Positions 40,501-51,300 of a stretch of 64,000 nucleotides of DNA are shown here, one piece after another. A model generated the notes under the pieces. It searched no databases and had not been told where the DNA came from. It saw nothing but the letters and a program-made list of their open reading frames with translations. The DNA comes from Perkinsus olseni (taxonomy: Eukaryota > Perkinsozoa > Perkinsida). How positions within the stretch are numbered: the first letter of the stretch is position 1; each line of letters starts with the position of its first letter. A program made the translations under genes and the position numbers. The DNA is taken from contig JABANN010000002.1 in assembly GCA_013115125.1 (NCBI GenBank), positions 62,001 through 126,000 of the forward strand, in the 5' to 3' direction.

Positions 40501-43500
40501 AAGAACATTGATCTTGGACTATAATGTAGATAATATCGACCACGGATACTGAGTACGACCTCGACGTCACAGCCTCAGAGTCCCTACTCCACAGCAGCAT
40601 CGCTCCGTCCTTCGTTCCGGTGTAAAGACGTAAAAACAGGCGGCAGAGGATCCGAGTTCGACAGACTATTCCCATTGCTAATCACATTTACCGAGGCTCT
40701 ACGACTGACCCGCGCGTGCACAGCCGAACGACACTACCTGCGACCCTAGAGCTTGGACACCATTCACAGTTGGAGGAGAATCCTTCAGCTTGACAGAATA
40801 ATACGAGAATACTACCATCAGCAAGGAAGGGCCCAGGAAAACGAGCAACACCTGAGGAGATGGCCTTGAGCAACGCGGAATAGTAGATGTACGCCGGACT
40901 GATGTTCCTCCAGTTCATACTCATCCTATCGCTCCGCTGCAAGAATGTGCTGCCTGGTTAGGATACTCCGCGCGAGATTATTATTAATACAGTGGCGGGT
41001 ATCAGACTATCACTGGCGCGGCTCGTCTAGGGCACTTAACCAATTGTGATCGGTGTCATCGAACCAAGTCGGAACACTCTTGCCATAGTGACTCACAGAC
41101 TGTGAGTCGACTGTGACAGACTCACTGACAGACTAACGGACTCGGACTGTGAGTCAAACACAAGTGACCCCGACCATGAATCCATGCGAGACACTTCAAG
41201 CAGCTTGTTGCACACGCCCAATTTCTAACAACCCCCGAGAGCGAGCATAGTGAAAACCTTAAAATGAACTCACCACAGTATTAATTTCCTATGCTACAAT
41301 CACCGAACGTTCCATACTCGCAATCCAGTTCGCTCGGCCATCCTCTCACCCCGCGTTCCCTTCAACGGTTGAAGCTTAACCCCTACTACCCCCATCTCCT
41401 TCAAGGCTGCGTGCGCCCCGGCGATACCCAGTGCCAGGGCGGCCATGAGGGCTCCAACAATGTTACCAACGCTCGCATTGCTCGACCACAAGCCGAAGAG
41501 CATACCGGAATGTGCGGGATTGACCACCCCAATCCGGTCGTCCACAACACTGGCGGTTTCAGAATCCTCAGAAGTCTCGTCCTCCTCGGAGCCTTCAATG
41601 AGATGATGGACGGGAGCAAGCCAGTTACCAACTAGCTTAACGCAGGCCGGCCAACACAAAGATTGAACCTGCACACCATAGCGCTGAGGGAAAGGTATTT
41701 CACATGCCATCACGTACTGTATGAACCGTCAATAATTACACGAAATTACACATGAATCATGAAGTTATGCTTATCAAATCCACGATATAAGCCAGTTATC
41801 CTATAGTATACGACCTATACGCAAGGACCCCCTCTGCTCAGAAATCCTGAGTCAGGATGAACGAAATGCAAGGGCTCCAGAGCAAAGCCATGAAAGCCGA
41901 ATCACGGCCCATGCAACGCACGAAACACCCGCGATCATAGTCATAACAGTGTAACATGCAGCAACATCCCAGTAACCACTGGTTACTAACCAGTCGAGTT
42001 TGTTAACTTGCGAGAATGTACCCCGACTCCAAACGGCCCTGCAATTCAGTTAGAAATTACAATAAACCCGTACTTCGCAGCGAAGAAGGCCAGAGAGGCG
42101 GCAAACTCAAGTCGCAGATGAGCGCCTTGGTCTTTGAAGTCCCTCAAAGCGTAGTAAGCGAGCTCAGTAAGCCCATCGCCGATCTTCTCAGTTGCCACTG
42201 GGGCTGCCAATAAGTAGGCCACGATCCTCCCACGAACCAGTCCCATAGCACAAATGGCTTGGAGTGTGCCAAGTTGCACGGTGACCTTGTCACAGCTCGC
42301 TGCAATAGGGCTGCAGCGCATACCGAAGCAATGTTGGCGATCCATGAACACTGCTGTTATTCTGGCTTACGTCTCTACGCCCATAGCTCTGACGAAAGCT
42401 AGAAGTGAGTCCGGGAGTGATTCTTGTTGCCAAACCTAACTCTTTTCAATGCAGAGCGAGCAGCCGCTCGAAACAGCGGTATCTGTGCCCCTCTACCATA
42501 GATAAGTACACTATGCGAGCTTCGACTAGAGCTTCACTCCTCTTCGTACTAGCTACACTAGCTCAGCGATGGCAAGCGACCTCGTATGGGTAGCAATCTC
42601 AGGATGCCTCTCCGGCGAAGCTAAGATATCGCACTGCCTCTCCGCAGGTGGAAGTTCCCCCCTCTCGTAGCACGCCCCAGTGATCAAGACTCAGTCGCCT
42701 GGATAGTCCCTCTCCTCTCGTTTTGGATGAACATACGTTCACACTGTGAACGTCACAGGTTAACAAAGCAGGGCGCCGGGACATGGTGTTTTCAAACAGT
42801 TCCTGACGAAGTAAGTCCACGCAGCCGAAGGCTCCGGCGACAATCAAACGATTTCAGCTCCAAAGGAAGCCAACCGGGGTCTTGGACGACCCAGAATCTG
42901 ATGGGACCGTTGATGTGCCTATTTTTCCGAGTCGGAAATTCCGACTTCTGGGCCAGAAGTTCTGGCAGAATACGCGGTACTACCGCGGCGGCAGGAATGA
43001 CCCCAAAATTTATCACCATCACCGTCCTGTTTGCCCTCACTACCAGGCCATTCAATATCCAAATAGCAAACAGCACGACCTTGAACTCCCAGTCGGGCGG
43101 TGTCCGCAGCACGCAGAGCAGAGAAAATACCGTCTGCGCTATGGTGGTGAAAGCAAGCCCTATGGCGAGAACGGTCGAGGCCGAGAACACGTCCCCGAGG
43201 CGTCCCGCTAAGAGGAGCCCAGTCGAGTATGCTATCATGAAAAGTGTATCCAGAGCGGCCAGTGTCGAGGTCGGGAAAGCGCCTGGGCGGGCGTCTTGGA
43301 GTGCCTGGGAACGGACCATGCTCCCTGCCACTCTCGTATCGCTATAGTTTGTGAAATACAAACTCGCCACTCTAGAGCGGGGCCCGAATTCCACATAATG
43401 TTTCAGCCAGTCATCACGCCAGCACTCTATACACTGGCGGCTAGCAGCTCTCCCAGCCGAATCGTTCACCTCCCGGGGAGATCATAGAGCGGGAAAATTT

Positions 43501-43782
43501 TCTGGCGTGCACAGCCAGGGAGGGGGTGTGGCCTGTGGCCCCCTTGTATCACGATGGCGAGAGGTTTACCGTCCGCCAGATCAGAGCTTATCCATCCGAA
43601 CCCGGAGCCCCATCTTAGATGGGGCATCCATCCTTTACTACCGCTTTTGAATTCGAAAAGGACTTCCTCGCCGCATGCAGCGCCGCATAACTGCAGAACG
43701 TCACCAACAAGACCCTCACCCTCTCATGGTGCAGCGTTGTGATGAGCCTCGCTCGATCATGGGATATGGTACGATCTACCAT
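37521..43782 (-). CDS. SLC37-type sugar-phosphate/phosphate antiporter (major facilitator superfamily), many exons
   Basis: A membrane exchanger of phosphorylated sugars or glycerol-3-phosphate for phosphate. Exon 1 43782-43642 (RVRVLLVTFCSYAALHAARK), exon 2 43304-43044 (LDTLFMIAYSTGLLLAGRLG and IWILNGL), exon 3 from 41668 (VQSLCWPACVKLVGNWLAP ... GLWSSNASVGNIVGALMAA), then a TM exon near 40860-40740 (VLLVFLGPSLLMVVFSYYSV), 40334-40140 (NYAMFFWLPFYLSEVSG), about 40090 (WADGLSVFYDIGQCLGG), about 39750 (FLVLAIIPTLALSLKYGS), and C-terminal exons from about 38075 to 37521 (GPANLISAAVCADLGSQADA). The order of transmembrane segments and motifs matches the SLC37 family. Between GNW and GLW there is an acidic loop of about 28 extra residues. 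The last two introns are tRNA-like. The 1.4-kb intron 2 is unusually long. Confidence 0.85.
37656..37708 (-). other. 53-nt transporter intron ending in an antisense T arm
   Basis: On the minus strand the intron runs from GTGGGAGAATGG to TTGCCGGGATTGAACCAG. The antisense T arm itself supplies the CAG acceptor. The closely similar TTGCCGGGAATCGAACCAG lies in the CCR4 intron at 18955-19006. Confidence 0.65.
37836..37886 (-). other. 51-nt transporter intron with T-arm-like centre
   Basis: The minus-strand intron starts GTGAGAAAATG and contains GGGGGTCGAACCTGGGTTCG. The flanking frame (LFVAFTG / HNGIVLVVMM) fixes the boundaries. Confidence 0.6.
39166..39216. repeat. Hairpin in a transporter intron
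   Basis: The arm GCGATCATAGCTCGCCTTT and its imperfect complement GAAGGCGAGCCGTGATCGC are separated by about 13 nt. Confidence 0.7.
40398..40465 (+). other. Palindrome followed by tRNA-like remnant in a transporter intron
   Basis: CTACCGTTACA, one base, then its exact complement (40398-40420). A D-arm-like GGTAGAGCGC overlaps its end, with a T-arm-like GGGAGTTCAATACC near 40447-40460. Confidence 0.5.
42046..42351 (-). other. Unexplained protein-like frame inside transporter intron 2
   Basis: The frame (QLGTLQAICAMGLVRGRIVA ... LRLEFAASLAFFAAKYGFIV) is hydrophobic and protein-like, but does not belong to the SLC37 reading order, which passes directly from exon 2 (43044) to exon 3 (41668). 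It may be an exon of a nested gene or an old exon. No family is recognised. Confidence 0.3.
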
Positions 43783-44242
43783 CCAAGCTAAGTGAAAGAA
43801 CAAGTTCACTCCGCAGACACCGAGGCCATTCCGACCGCTACTGAATAGATAGGAGAAGGTTCAATGGAGACGGAATTTTAGACGTCTGACGGTAGACCAT
43901 ACGATAGAGGTCGGTGCTACGAGAAGGAGGGACACCGAACTGAAATCTTAGCCCCGCCGAGGGGCCTTCTATTAGCGGAAGCCCAGTACCGATAGAAGCT
44001 TTCCTTATATATCGTGCTGTACATGGTACGATCGCCACGTCCCTCAGCATAAAGGGCGCCGGCCGGAAGCCCAGTACCGTAGCTATGGCATCTCCCCCGA
44101 CAGTGCGCGAATGTGAGCTGGTCGAATTGTACAGGCAACTATACAACCAAACGCTTCCACATTGACATGAACAATGGATAGATCCATGAACAACATACGC
44201 ATATTGATGATAGCGACCAGCGCGAAGCAGCCAACGACGCCC
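43783..44242. other. Spacer with dispersed repeat copy
   Basis: Contains one copy (about 43993-44060) of a dispersed repeat whose partner is at 56160-56225. No gene was recognised. Confidence 0.5.
43993..44060. repeat. Dispersed repeat, copy 1
   Basis: About 65 bp containing TATCGTGCTGTACATGGTAC and TCGCCACGTCC, roughly 88% identical and in the same orientation to 56160-56225. The two copies flank the protease array. Confidence 0.8.
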
Positions 44243-45439
44243 TTAGGTCCACTGCTGGCCGGTCACCACCGAGTGTTTTGGTCGAAGCCCTACCACGTTA
44301 CTTTCGAAATCAACGTAGGCATCGCACGCTCTGAGGAAAGGGACACCCAGCAGAACACGATCCTCCTGATGAGATGCGACGCCGAGGACACACCAGCCAC
44401 GCACACACCGAGCATAATCTCCCGGCGGGATGGTCACGGCCATGCTCCGGTTCGAGCCCACAGTGAGAACTAGAGTTGGAAAAAACTTCAAAACGCCCTC
44501 GTCGATGAACCAGGACCTTCTCGTGTTCGTTTTTTTCTCGAAAATTGGCCTGGCCCTCCCCGGATTTCGCCAAAATCGATCAAGTTTTATTCGCTCCTTC
44601 GCGTATTGAATGATGGCATAAACAAACTGGGCCGCATCGGGAACCAAAATGTCTCTCGTTCCGCTGTCCACATAACCCAGGCGAGAGCTGTTCCGACCTA
44701 ACTCGTCTGAGCCCTGGGTGTGCAAAAGATTCCAATCAGACCCCAGTATCGCCATAGGGGAGACCCTTACTGTCACCCGGTTCCACCGGACCTTGTCACA
44801 CATCTCCAGCGGAGTCAGTTGCATCCCCAGCCCCCCTTCGACCACTTCGCCCAATACCACCCGTCCATTAATACCAACTTTTCCGCTCGGCTGCGTGCGG
44901 ATCGACAGAGCCAATTTATCGATCACAGATTTGTATTTGAGTTGCTGCAGCAAACTCGTGAGAGGGCTGCCTGCACTTGCAAGGCCCATGCCCAGCATAC
45001 CCGGTGACCTCGCAGTCTCATGTGACGGCGGCGGGGTGAAGTCGACAACAACCCCAAATTCAACACCATCAATACTATGCTCCCCCAGAGTGATCGAGCC
45101 AGAGCGAAGAACAAAGCGGCAAACCTGACCTTCAACGAAATTCAGGCCGAGAACGCTCATGCCTGCGTCAAGGCATGTCCTTCCCCCTGGACAGAAGTAA
45201 CAGGCCGCTCGCGGATCCCCGCACGTACCTTTGCCATACTTTCCCTCGTACCATACCCCGTCATTCACAAGTATTGCATTACTGCCGGTGTCCAGCAACA
45301 GCGTAAGCTCCCGTCCATCAATTTCCACCTTCACGTGGTCATCTTCTATGGGGACCGTAACAGTCTTTCCCTCATCGGAACTTAGCACCGCAGCTAGGCC
45401 AATGCGAAGGACCTCGGCCAGGAACAGGGCAGAACGCAT
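44243..45439 (-). CDS. Pepsin-like aspartic protease, copy 1 (398 aa, intronless)
   Basis: Secreted or vacuolar endopeptidase of the A1 (pepsin) type. I chose ATG 45439 because it begins a signal peptide (MRSALFLAEVLRIGLAAVLS); the frame itself is open further upstream. First catalytic motif LLLDTGSNAILVNDGVWYE, then a Cys-rich loop (DPRAACYFCPGGRTC); second catalytic motif SRLGYVDSGTRDILVPDAA. The C-terminus includes VLLGVPFLRACDAYVDFESN, the usual pepsin ending where the chain returns to the active cleft. Both catalytic aspartates are present, so it should be active. It is one of four or more related copies on the same strand between 44 and 55 kb, all intronless and of near-equal length (398, 386 and 390 aa). 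Confidence 0.92.
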   Translation of the reverse strand: MRSALFLAEVLRIGLAAVLSSDEGKTVTVPIEDDHVKVEIDGRELTLLLDTGSNAILVNDGVWYEGKYGKGTCGDPRAACYFCPGGRTCLDAGMSVLGLNFVEGQVCRFVLRSGSITLGEHSIDGVEFGVVVDFTPPPSHETARSPGMLGMGLASAGSPLTSLLQQLKYKSVIDKLALSIRTQPSGKVGINGRVVLGEVVEGGLGMQLTPLEMCDKVRWNRVTVRVSPMAILGSDWNLLHTQGSDELGRNSSRLGYVDSGTRDILVPDAAQFVYAIIQYAKERIKLDRFWRNPGRARPIFEKKTNTRRSWFIDEGVLKFFPTLVLTVGSNRSMAVTIPPGDYARCVRGWCVLGVASHQEDRVLLGVPFLRACDAYVDFESNVVGLRPKHSVVTGQQWT

Positions 45440-46373
45440 GGCAACCGAGAAGGGTGGAAGCCTGCCACTGGAAGGGTCAACCAGAATCAATGATTCGGAA
45501 AAATACATTTCCGAAGGCGCAAAAAAGGCGTGAAGCACGATACTCGTGCCTTATGATCTCGGATGGTTTTACAGCTAGTCCAAAGCGGCGAGAACCTTTG
45601 ATTCCGCGAAACACTAGGGCCGACCACAGCGCAATGTTCATCTTCATAATTTCCACGACGGGGCAATGAAACCCACAGGAGACGGGAACAGCACACAGGC
45701 GAGCGACAGTAACGCTGGGAGACGCCCTTGAGCACATCCACGTTTAAGCGCACCCGGCGGTAAAACGTGATCCCACTATCATTGGTAATCAGCAGGTGTC
45801 GCTCAGTGTGCTTTGAAAGCCGGTCATCTGTGTCCAGGGTGATGGTCAATAGTTTGGAATTGCGGACGCTGACGGGCCCGCGCCGGTCACTAATGCACTG
45901 TCTACAATGTAGACTCTACATAACACAATCAAACCATGTGATCACTAGCTTAATCATACCAGCGTCCCGCTATTAACTCCGATTTTCTTGACTACACATC
46001 TTCCTATGCACTACATCGTTCACTATGAGCCCAATCTACTTGTGCTGTGCTCTACAACTAGTAGTTGTCAACTACGCCTTCTACGAGGCAGTGCACCATC
46101 AAAATCCCTGAAGCAGAAGCCGGGCAGAAGCCCACAGCTCTTCCCCCTCAATCAACTTGATGACAGAAAATGACCTTCATGGATTTCAGCCTAATAAACG
46201 GAAATGGCGCTCTCAGAGCGTCGCTATGAGGAACCGCCATTCCTCTGTCATGAGGCGCAGCGCACGCTTCCACTGGGACGAACTGAAGACTATCAACTGA
46301 ACGCTCTAGGAGTTGTATAGACATGTACATCTGATAGAGTCGTCACCAAGCAGACACCACAGTGAAAATAATC
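45440..46373. other. Spacer between protease copies
   Basis: No supported gene. A minus-strand frame (45487-45849) contains YRRVRLNVDVLKG; a short similar word (NVDV) occurs upstream of copy 2 at about 47830. This may be duplicated 5' flanking DNA. Confidence 0.4.
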
Positions 46374-47534
46374 TCAACTGTCGACTGTGAATTTAGGTTG
46401 AAGCCCAATCACGTTAGAGTCGAAGTTTACGTGGATATCATATGCTCTGATGAAGGGAGCTCCCAGCACCACTTTGTCCTCGATTTTGGGCTCCACGATC
46501 TTTAAAGTGCATCTCTCTTCCTTGCATCGGGTGTAATCCGTCGGGGATATCTTCACGAGATGACGTCCGTCGGAGCCCAGACGCAAAGCTAGAGTTGGAA
46601 GATACTGCAGCGAAGCCTTTCTTATGACCCAACGGCCTTTCTTCGTCTGCTGCGCCAACTTGATCTCCGAGCGATGACCGGGTGATGGTGGATCCATTGC
46701 CCGCTTGGCGTGGTCGAAGATCTCCTCGATGAGGGCCCCCGCGTGCGGGATGTGGAGGGACTTCACCCCGTGGGCTACATAACCCACATACGACCGGTCT
46801 CTTCCTGACCGTGGCGATCGAAAGATGCGCGGCAGCGTGCCGTCAGCGTCTTTCAATACCATAGAAGAAATCCACACTGAGACCTTGCGCGTCCAGGTCA
46901 ACTGCAGCGGAATCATCTGCGTTCCCGGTCCCACCTCGAAACCATCACCCAGCGTCAGTCGTCCATTGATGCCTCCGTACTCGCTCGACTCAGTGCGAAG
47001 CGAGAACGACGCCCGAGGGATCACTCCCCTATTCCGTAGTTGTGCCAGTGGGCTCTCCACAGGGTTCGTCCTATATCCTCTGGCCACGCCAAAGGTCCCC
47101 GGCACTCTAAAGGTGGTGTCTGCCGACAAGTTGTAATTAACGATGACGCCGAACTCAGCATCCTTAATAACATGCTCCCCCAGCTTGACCGTGCCAGTGT
47201 AGGGGACGTACGTAACCGTGCCGTCAAGAAAATCGGCAGTGAAAACCGGCAATTTGGACGGGTAGCAGCCCGCCTTCCCCGGGCAGTAGTAGCAGGCCGC
47301 CCGGGGATCTTCGCAAGCTCTCATACCGTACTTTCGCTCGTACCATACACCATCATTCACAAGCATCTTGTCAGAGCCAGAGTCGAGGAACAGGCTCATC
47401 TCCTGTCCATCGACCGTCAATTTCACATGGTTGTCTTCAATCGGTAGCGTCACCGTTCTGTCACCACGACCCGGATTCACCACCGCTGCGAGACTGAGAT
47501 GCAGAATTTCACCCACCAGTAGCGGGATGCGCAT
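46374..47534 (-). CDS. Pepsin-like aspartic protease, copy 2 (386 aa), second catalytic site lost
   Basis: The start at ATG 47534 opens a signal peptide (MRIPLLVGEILHLSLAAVV). The first catalytic motif is FLDSGSDKMLVNDGVWYE, with the same Cys-rich loop (DPRAACYYCPGKAGC) as copy 1. At the second active site the sequence reads YVGYVAHGVKSLHIPHA: the catalytic Asp and following Ser of DSG are Ala and His. The pepsin mechanism needs both aspartates, so this copy is probably catalytically dead, yet its frame is whole and its C-terminus (VLGAPFIRAYDIHVNFDSN) is well conserved, as in a selected pseudoenzyme. It lies about 0.9 kb upstream of copy 1 in the same orientation. Confidence 0.9.
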   Translation of the reverse strand: MRIPLLVGEILHLSLAAVVNPGRGDRTVTLPIEDNHVKLTVDGQEMSLFLDSGSDKMLVNDGVWYERKYGMRACEDPRAACYYCPGKAGCYPSKLPVFTADFLDGTVTYVPYTGTVKLGEHVIKDAEFGVIVNYNLSADTTFRVPGTFGVARGYRTNPVESPLAQLRNRGVIPRASFSLRTESSEYGGINGRLTLGDGFEVGPGTQMIPLQLTWTRKVSVWISSMVLKDADGTLPRIFRSPRSGRDRSYVGYVAHGVKSLHIPHAGALIEEIFDHAKRAMDPPSPGHRSEIKLAQQTKKGRWVIRKASLQYLPTLALRLGSDGRHLVKISPTDYTRCKEERCTLKIVEPKIEDKVVLGAPFIRAYDIHVNFDSNVIGLQPKFTVDS

Positions 47535-48391
47535 GCTTGCTGAAAATGAAGGCAAAAGATACCACTATAAAGACGAACGCTGCCGCCACCGAGCTACGCC
47601 CCTCACCGAGCGCAAAAGAAAACAGAACACGCTTCCTAACCGAAAACGAAATCACCGCGAGATAGAATCATAATATGGCTCGTCAAGGGTGTATCTTGTC
47701 CTTCGAGCTCGATCCTGAGCAGCTTCCGACTGGGGTGGGTCCCACAGCTGAAGTACAGCAGTTGGAGACGCCCGTCTATCGCTTGGTCTCCGAGACGGGG
47801 CGGAAACGGGCGAGCGACAACCCTTCGAGACACATCAACGTTCGTCTTTGACCTGTTCTAATGAATGGGGTTTGGCCCTTGAGTCCCGGCCATCCTCTAT
47901 CCGTAACATGATAGCACTATCCCTATCGACTGTAGCAGCAAAACCGATGATCGCAGGAGGATGACCGAGAAGAGGAGAGAAAGCGCTGATGAAGCGTCAA
48001 CGATGATACCGAAGGCCGCAAGAGACTGCGTACAGCACGACGAAAAGAGGGAGTAGCAATCGCTGCCAAATCACCAGCGACACTCCGACTCACAAGGTGA
48101 TATGAAAGACAAACAGGAAAAACGGTATGCAATCCCGAGGTTATCCGGCAAACTTATTCAACACTGATAGCGCATTCAAGATGCGAGACGAGGCGGCAAT
48201 ACTTCACTAACGACAGCGACAACGCTTCGCTCCGCTATTATGGCGACGGAGCGCTCCGAGAAAGATATCTTACTCAGCAGGTCCAACAGCTTAACCATCA
48301 TGCCATTCTGATATCCCATCCGAGTGAGTTCCAAACAACCCAATGACACGTATTTTGAGAAACCAGAACTGCTCAGTTGAGAGCTCGCGCC
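47535..48391. other. Spacer
   Basis: No supported gene between protease copy 2 and the prolidase 3' end. Contains GCTTCGCTCCGCTA near 48226, one of the recurrent short motifs. Confidence 0.4.
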
Positions 48392-51300
48392 TTAGGCAAT
48401 GGGTACCTTTCCCTTGCCGGGGATCCAGTCGATTCTTCCCTGCATATACGCTTCAATGTCCTCCACACTGCGAGGTATCTGCCATAACCCCCATACACAC
48501 CTCCCGCACAGGTTCTACCCCACCATCCAACACCTACATCATTCAACACCCTGCATCCGTCCCGAGTGATGAGAACATCATCCTCAATCCTAATCCCACC
48601 AACAGGGACCAGGGACTTCAACACAGCCTCGTTAACCATCTCGGAGTGGACCGGGTGAGAACACCACTTGTCGATCAAATAGGGGTTGAAGTAACTAAAC
48701 CACAATCTAGGTACAGTACGCGCAATCTAAAGAAACAGTTTCGTGTCACCGGCACAACTTCTTCCCTAGAGCTCGTAACGTGATAGAGCTGTTTAAACGA
48801 TATAACAATGTTGAGGAGGAGACCTCATAGCCGAAATTTCAGGTCCATATGACCTCTAGGGAAGAAGTTGTGCCGGTGACACGAAGCTGTCTCTTTAGAT
48901 TGCGCGTACTGTAACGAGCACAAAGCTTTGCAAGGTATGGACGTAAATATCCTCTCCAGGCGAGTCACGACGGATTTCCATCCATGCTGGAATATGGCAA
49001 CTGACAGTTTCAAATTTTCCGTATTCCTACGTCAACGCCTTCGGCACCAGAAGCTCATTACCGAGATACTACTAGATCGCCTTCGCGAAGCGCAGAAAAT
49101 ATTTCCAGGGGATGAGTGAAAGTGAAGAGCACTGGGAGCCACGCAACCACCAGCCCCAAAAGATAGTCCTCAAAACCCCAGTGGGGGTTCCCGCACGATC
49201 CATAAAAACAGAAGGCGTTGGCTCCCAAGCCAAAGCGGCTACTACTACCATCCAGGCTCAACAGTGAGCACGAAGCCTTCCTTGATAACCCTCCCCAATC
49301 TCAGACCGGTGAGAGAAACGTCGTCCTTATCCTTAAAGTGGCCCGGCTCGTATCTGACAAAACCCATTCAGAACCCGGGACCGAGCCCGATGAATACTCG
49401 ATGGAATTTTCATCATTTTCCGCAACTTAACGTGCCGCAATTACATTTACTTTTTTGATAATAATCTCAAGTCTTGAATGCGGCTGATAATACTACTGGA
49501 AATATGATACTAAGACGATGGGGCTATCACTGTCGCGCGCCCTAGAAGTGAAACGGTGATCGATATGTTGTTAGAGCCCAGCATTCCATCGAGTTAAGTA
49601 CCGTGCAGCGTTCCAGCGAGAATCGCCACTCACCCGCCAACATCATGACAATCCAGACCCAGCATGTGACCAAGACCATGCGGCATGAGGTACCGTGATA
49701 CCAACGCCTCCGAACAGACAGCATCGATCGGAGCCGTAAACAGACCCAGGCGTTTCGTGAGCTCCCTGAAAGCAGGAAATGAAGGTACGCTTGTGCGTCT
49801 GCATCGCGACAGGATGGGCGAGAGTAAAGTTTCCTCACTACAAATATTTCGTTAAGGAAAGATGAATTCTCTCTTATACGCTCGAAGTCGAGAAATGTGC
49901 AGCATCAATGGGAGCGGAAGTTGTCATGATTATCGGCTCACTGAACTAACTGCCCTTTGTCGTCACTCACACCACCATATGCCTTGTCTCCCAACATCCT
50001 CCACAAATGGGGGAAAACCTTTTCAACTCATCTTTCCCTAATTTTTTCCAAATTTTTTCACTATTTTTCCCAAATTTGCCCCGATTTTTCCCACCATCCA
50101 GCAAGACAGCCACGTTAACTGCAACCGTCCAGCCTACTCCGCAATGACTCTCGTTGCTTTCCTATGCATTGCCCGGTAGTCCAGCCCCGGCCTCAGAATC
50201 CCCTCCACCGCATGCACAGCAGCCAAGACCGATTCATAAGCTTCCTTCTGCAGTTCAGTAAACTTCCCACTCGTCGGGAACGTGCAAGTCACATCAGCCG
50301 TATAACAGTGATACCTAAGAAATGAAAATCCCTCGGGCGCGCGCTTTTTACATCGAACTCGTTACTCAGCGCCCATGTCCAGCAATCTCAAATCTGACTT
50401 GTGAACGCTCTTATCGTTGGGCTCCGCTGGGTGACCGTAGTGGAGCGACGCGTTCGACGTGCCCGAACATCCGATGCAACCGTATCCGACACCTACAGGC
50501 CATCATGTGAGGAATCACTTCGAACTCAGAACTGGTATTTCCTGAGGACTACTATGCTAGCGACATGCCATTCAGCAACAGAAAAAATGTGCGAACACTA
50601 GTATCATTCCGAGTGCGGAAAGAGCGGCCACTGAGCGAGATTCACGCACGCCCTCAAAGACACGCTATGTTTCACAATAAAGAGGAGCACCGCACGGCTA
50701 CGACTCGATGGCCCAGCTCCTAGTCTCACGTTCACAACCCCTCATAGCTCCCTCGTAACGGAAGTTTGCCACGGCATTGTACTCCATTCTATGCTCATTA
50801 TCTTGATCTCTATAACAGGCACGCATGGTCGAAAGATGCGCCGATGAGGATACTTGGCAGGCGTATCTGAAACGGTCGGACCAACCTGTACATAACCGTA
50901 GCGATCTTCTCCCACGGCTCGAAAATTCAGGGAGGCAGGGGTGTCCCATGCAAAGCAATTCTTCCAGCGAATCTTTGCAGTGAGCGGTGTCGATGGCAGC
51001 GAGTCCTCGCACTCACTTCCCCAGTCGACGACTCATCGAGCGATCCATCCCAGGGGCTTACTCCATAATCTTGATCTCTTGCTCATCCTTGACACTTCTC
51101 AACTCGTTCAACACGTCCCACAACGCCGAACCGTCCAGCTTGTGAGGCAGGTCTATCGATCCCTTGTTCACCTCAGAATGTGGTATACCGGAGTCACGAT
51201 TTATTCCATCGATCTGTAAAAATGCAACATTCGGGGATCGAACCCGGGACCCAACCCCCTAGTCTCCTATATACGCCTTAGTACCTCCATCGTTGCCTTG

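Noticed and set aside
44445-44470. CCGGTTCGAGCCCACAG as a tRNA T arm
   Set aside because: It is part of the coding sequence of aspartic protease copy 1 (LVLTVGSNRS) and has no other tRNA feature.
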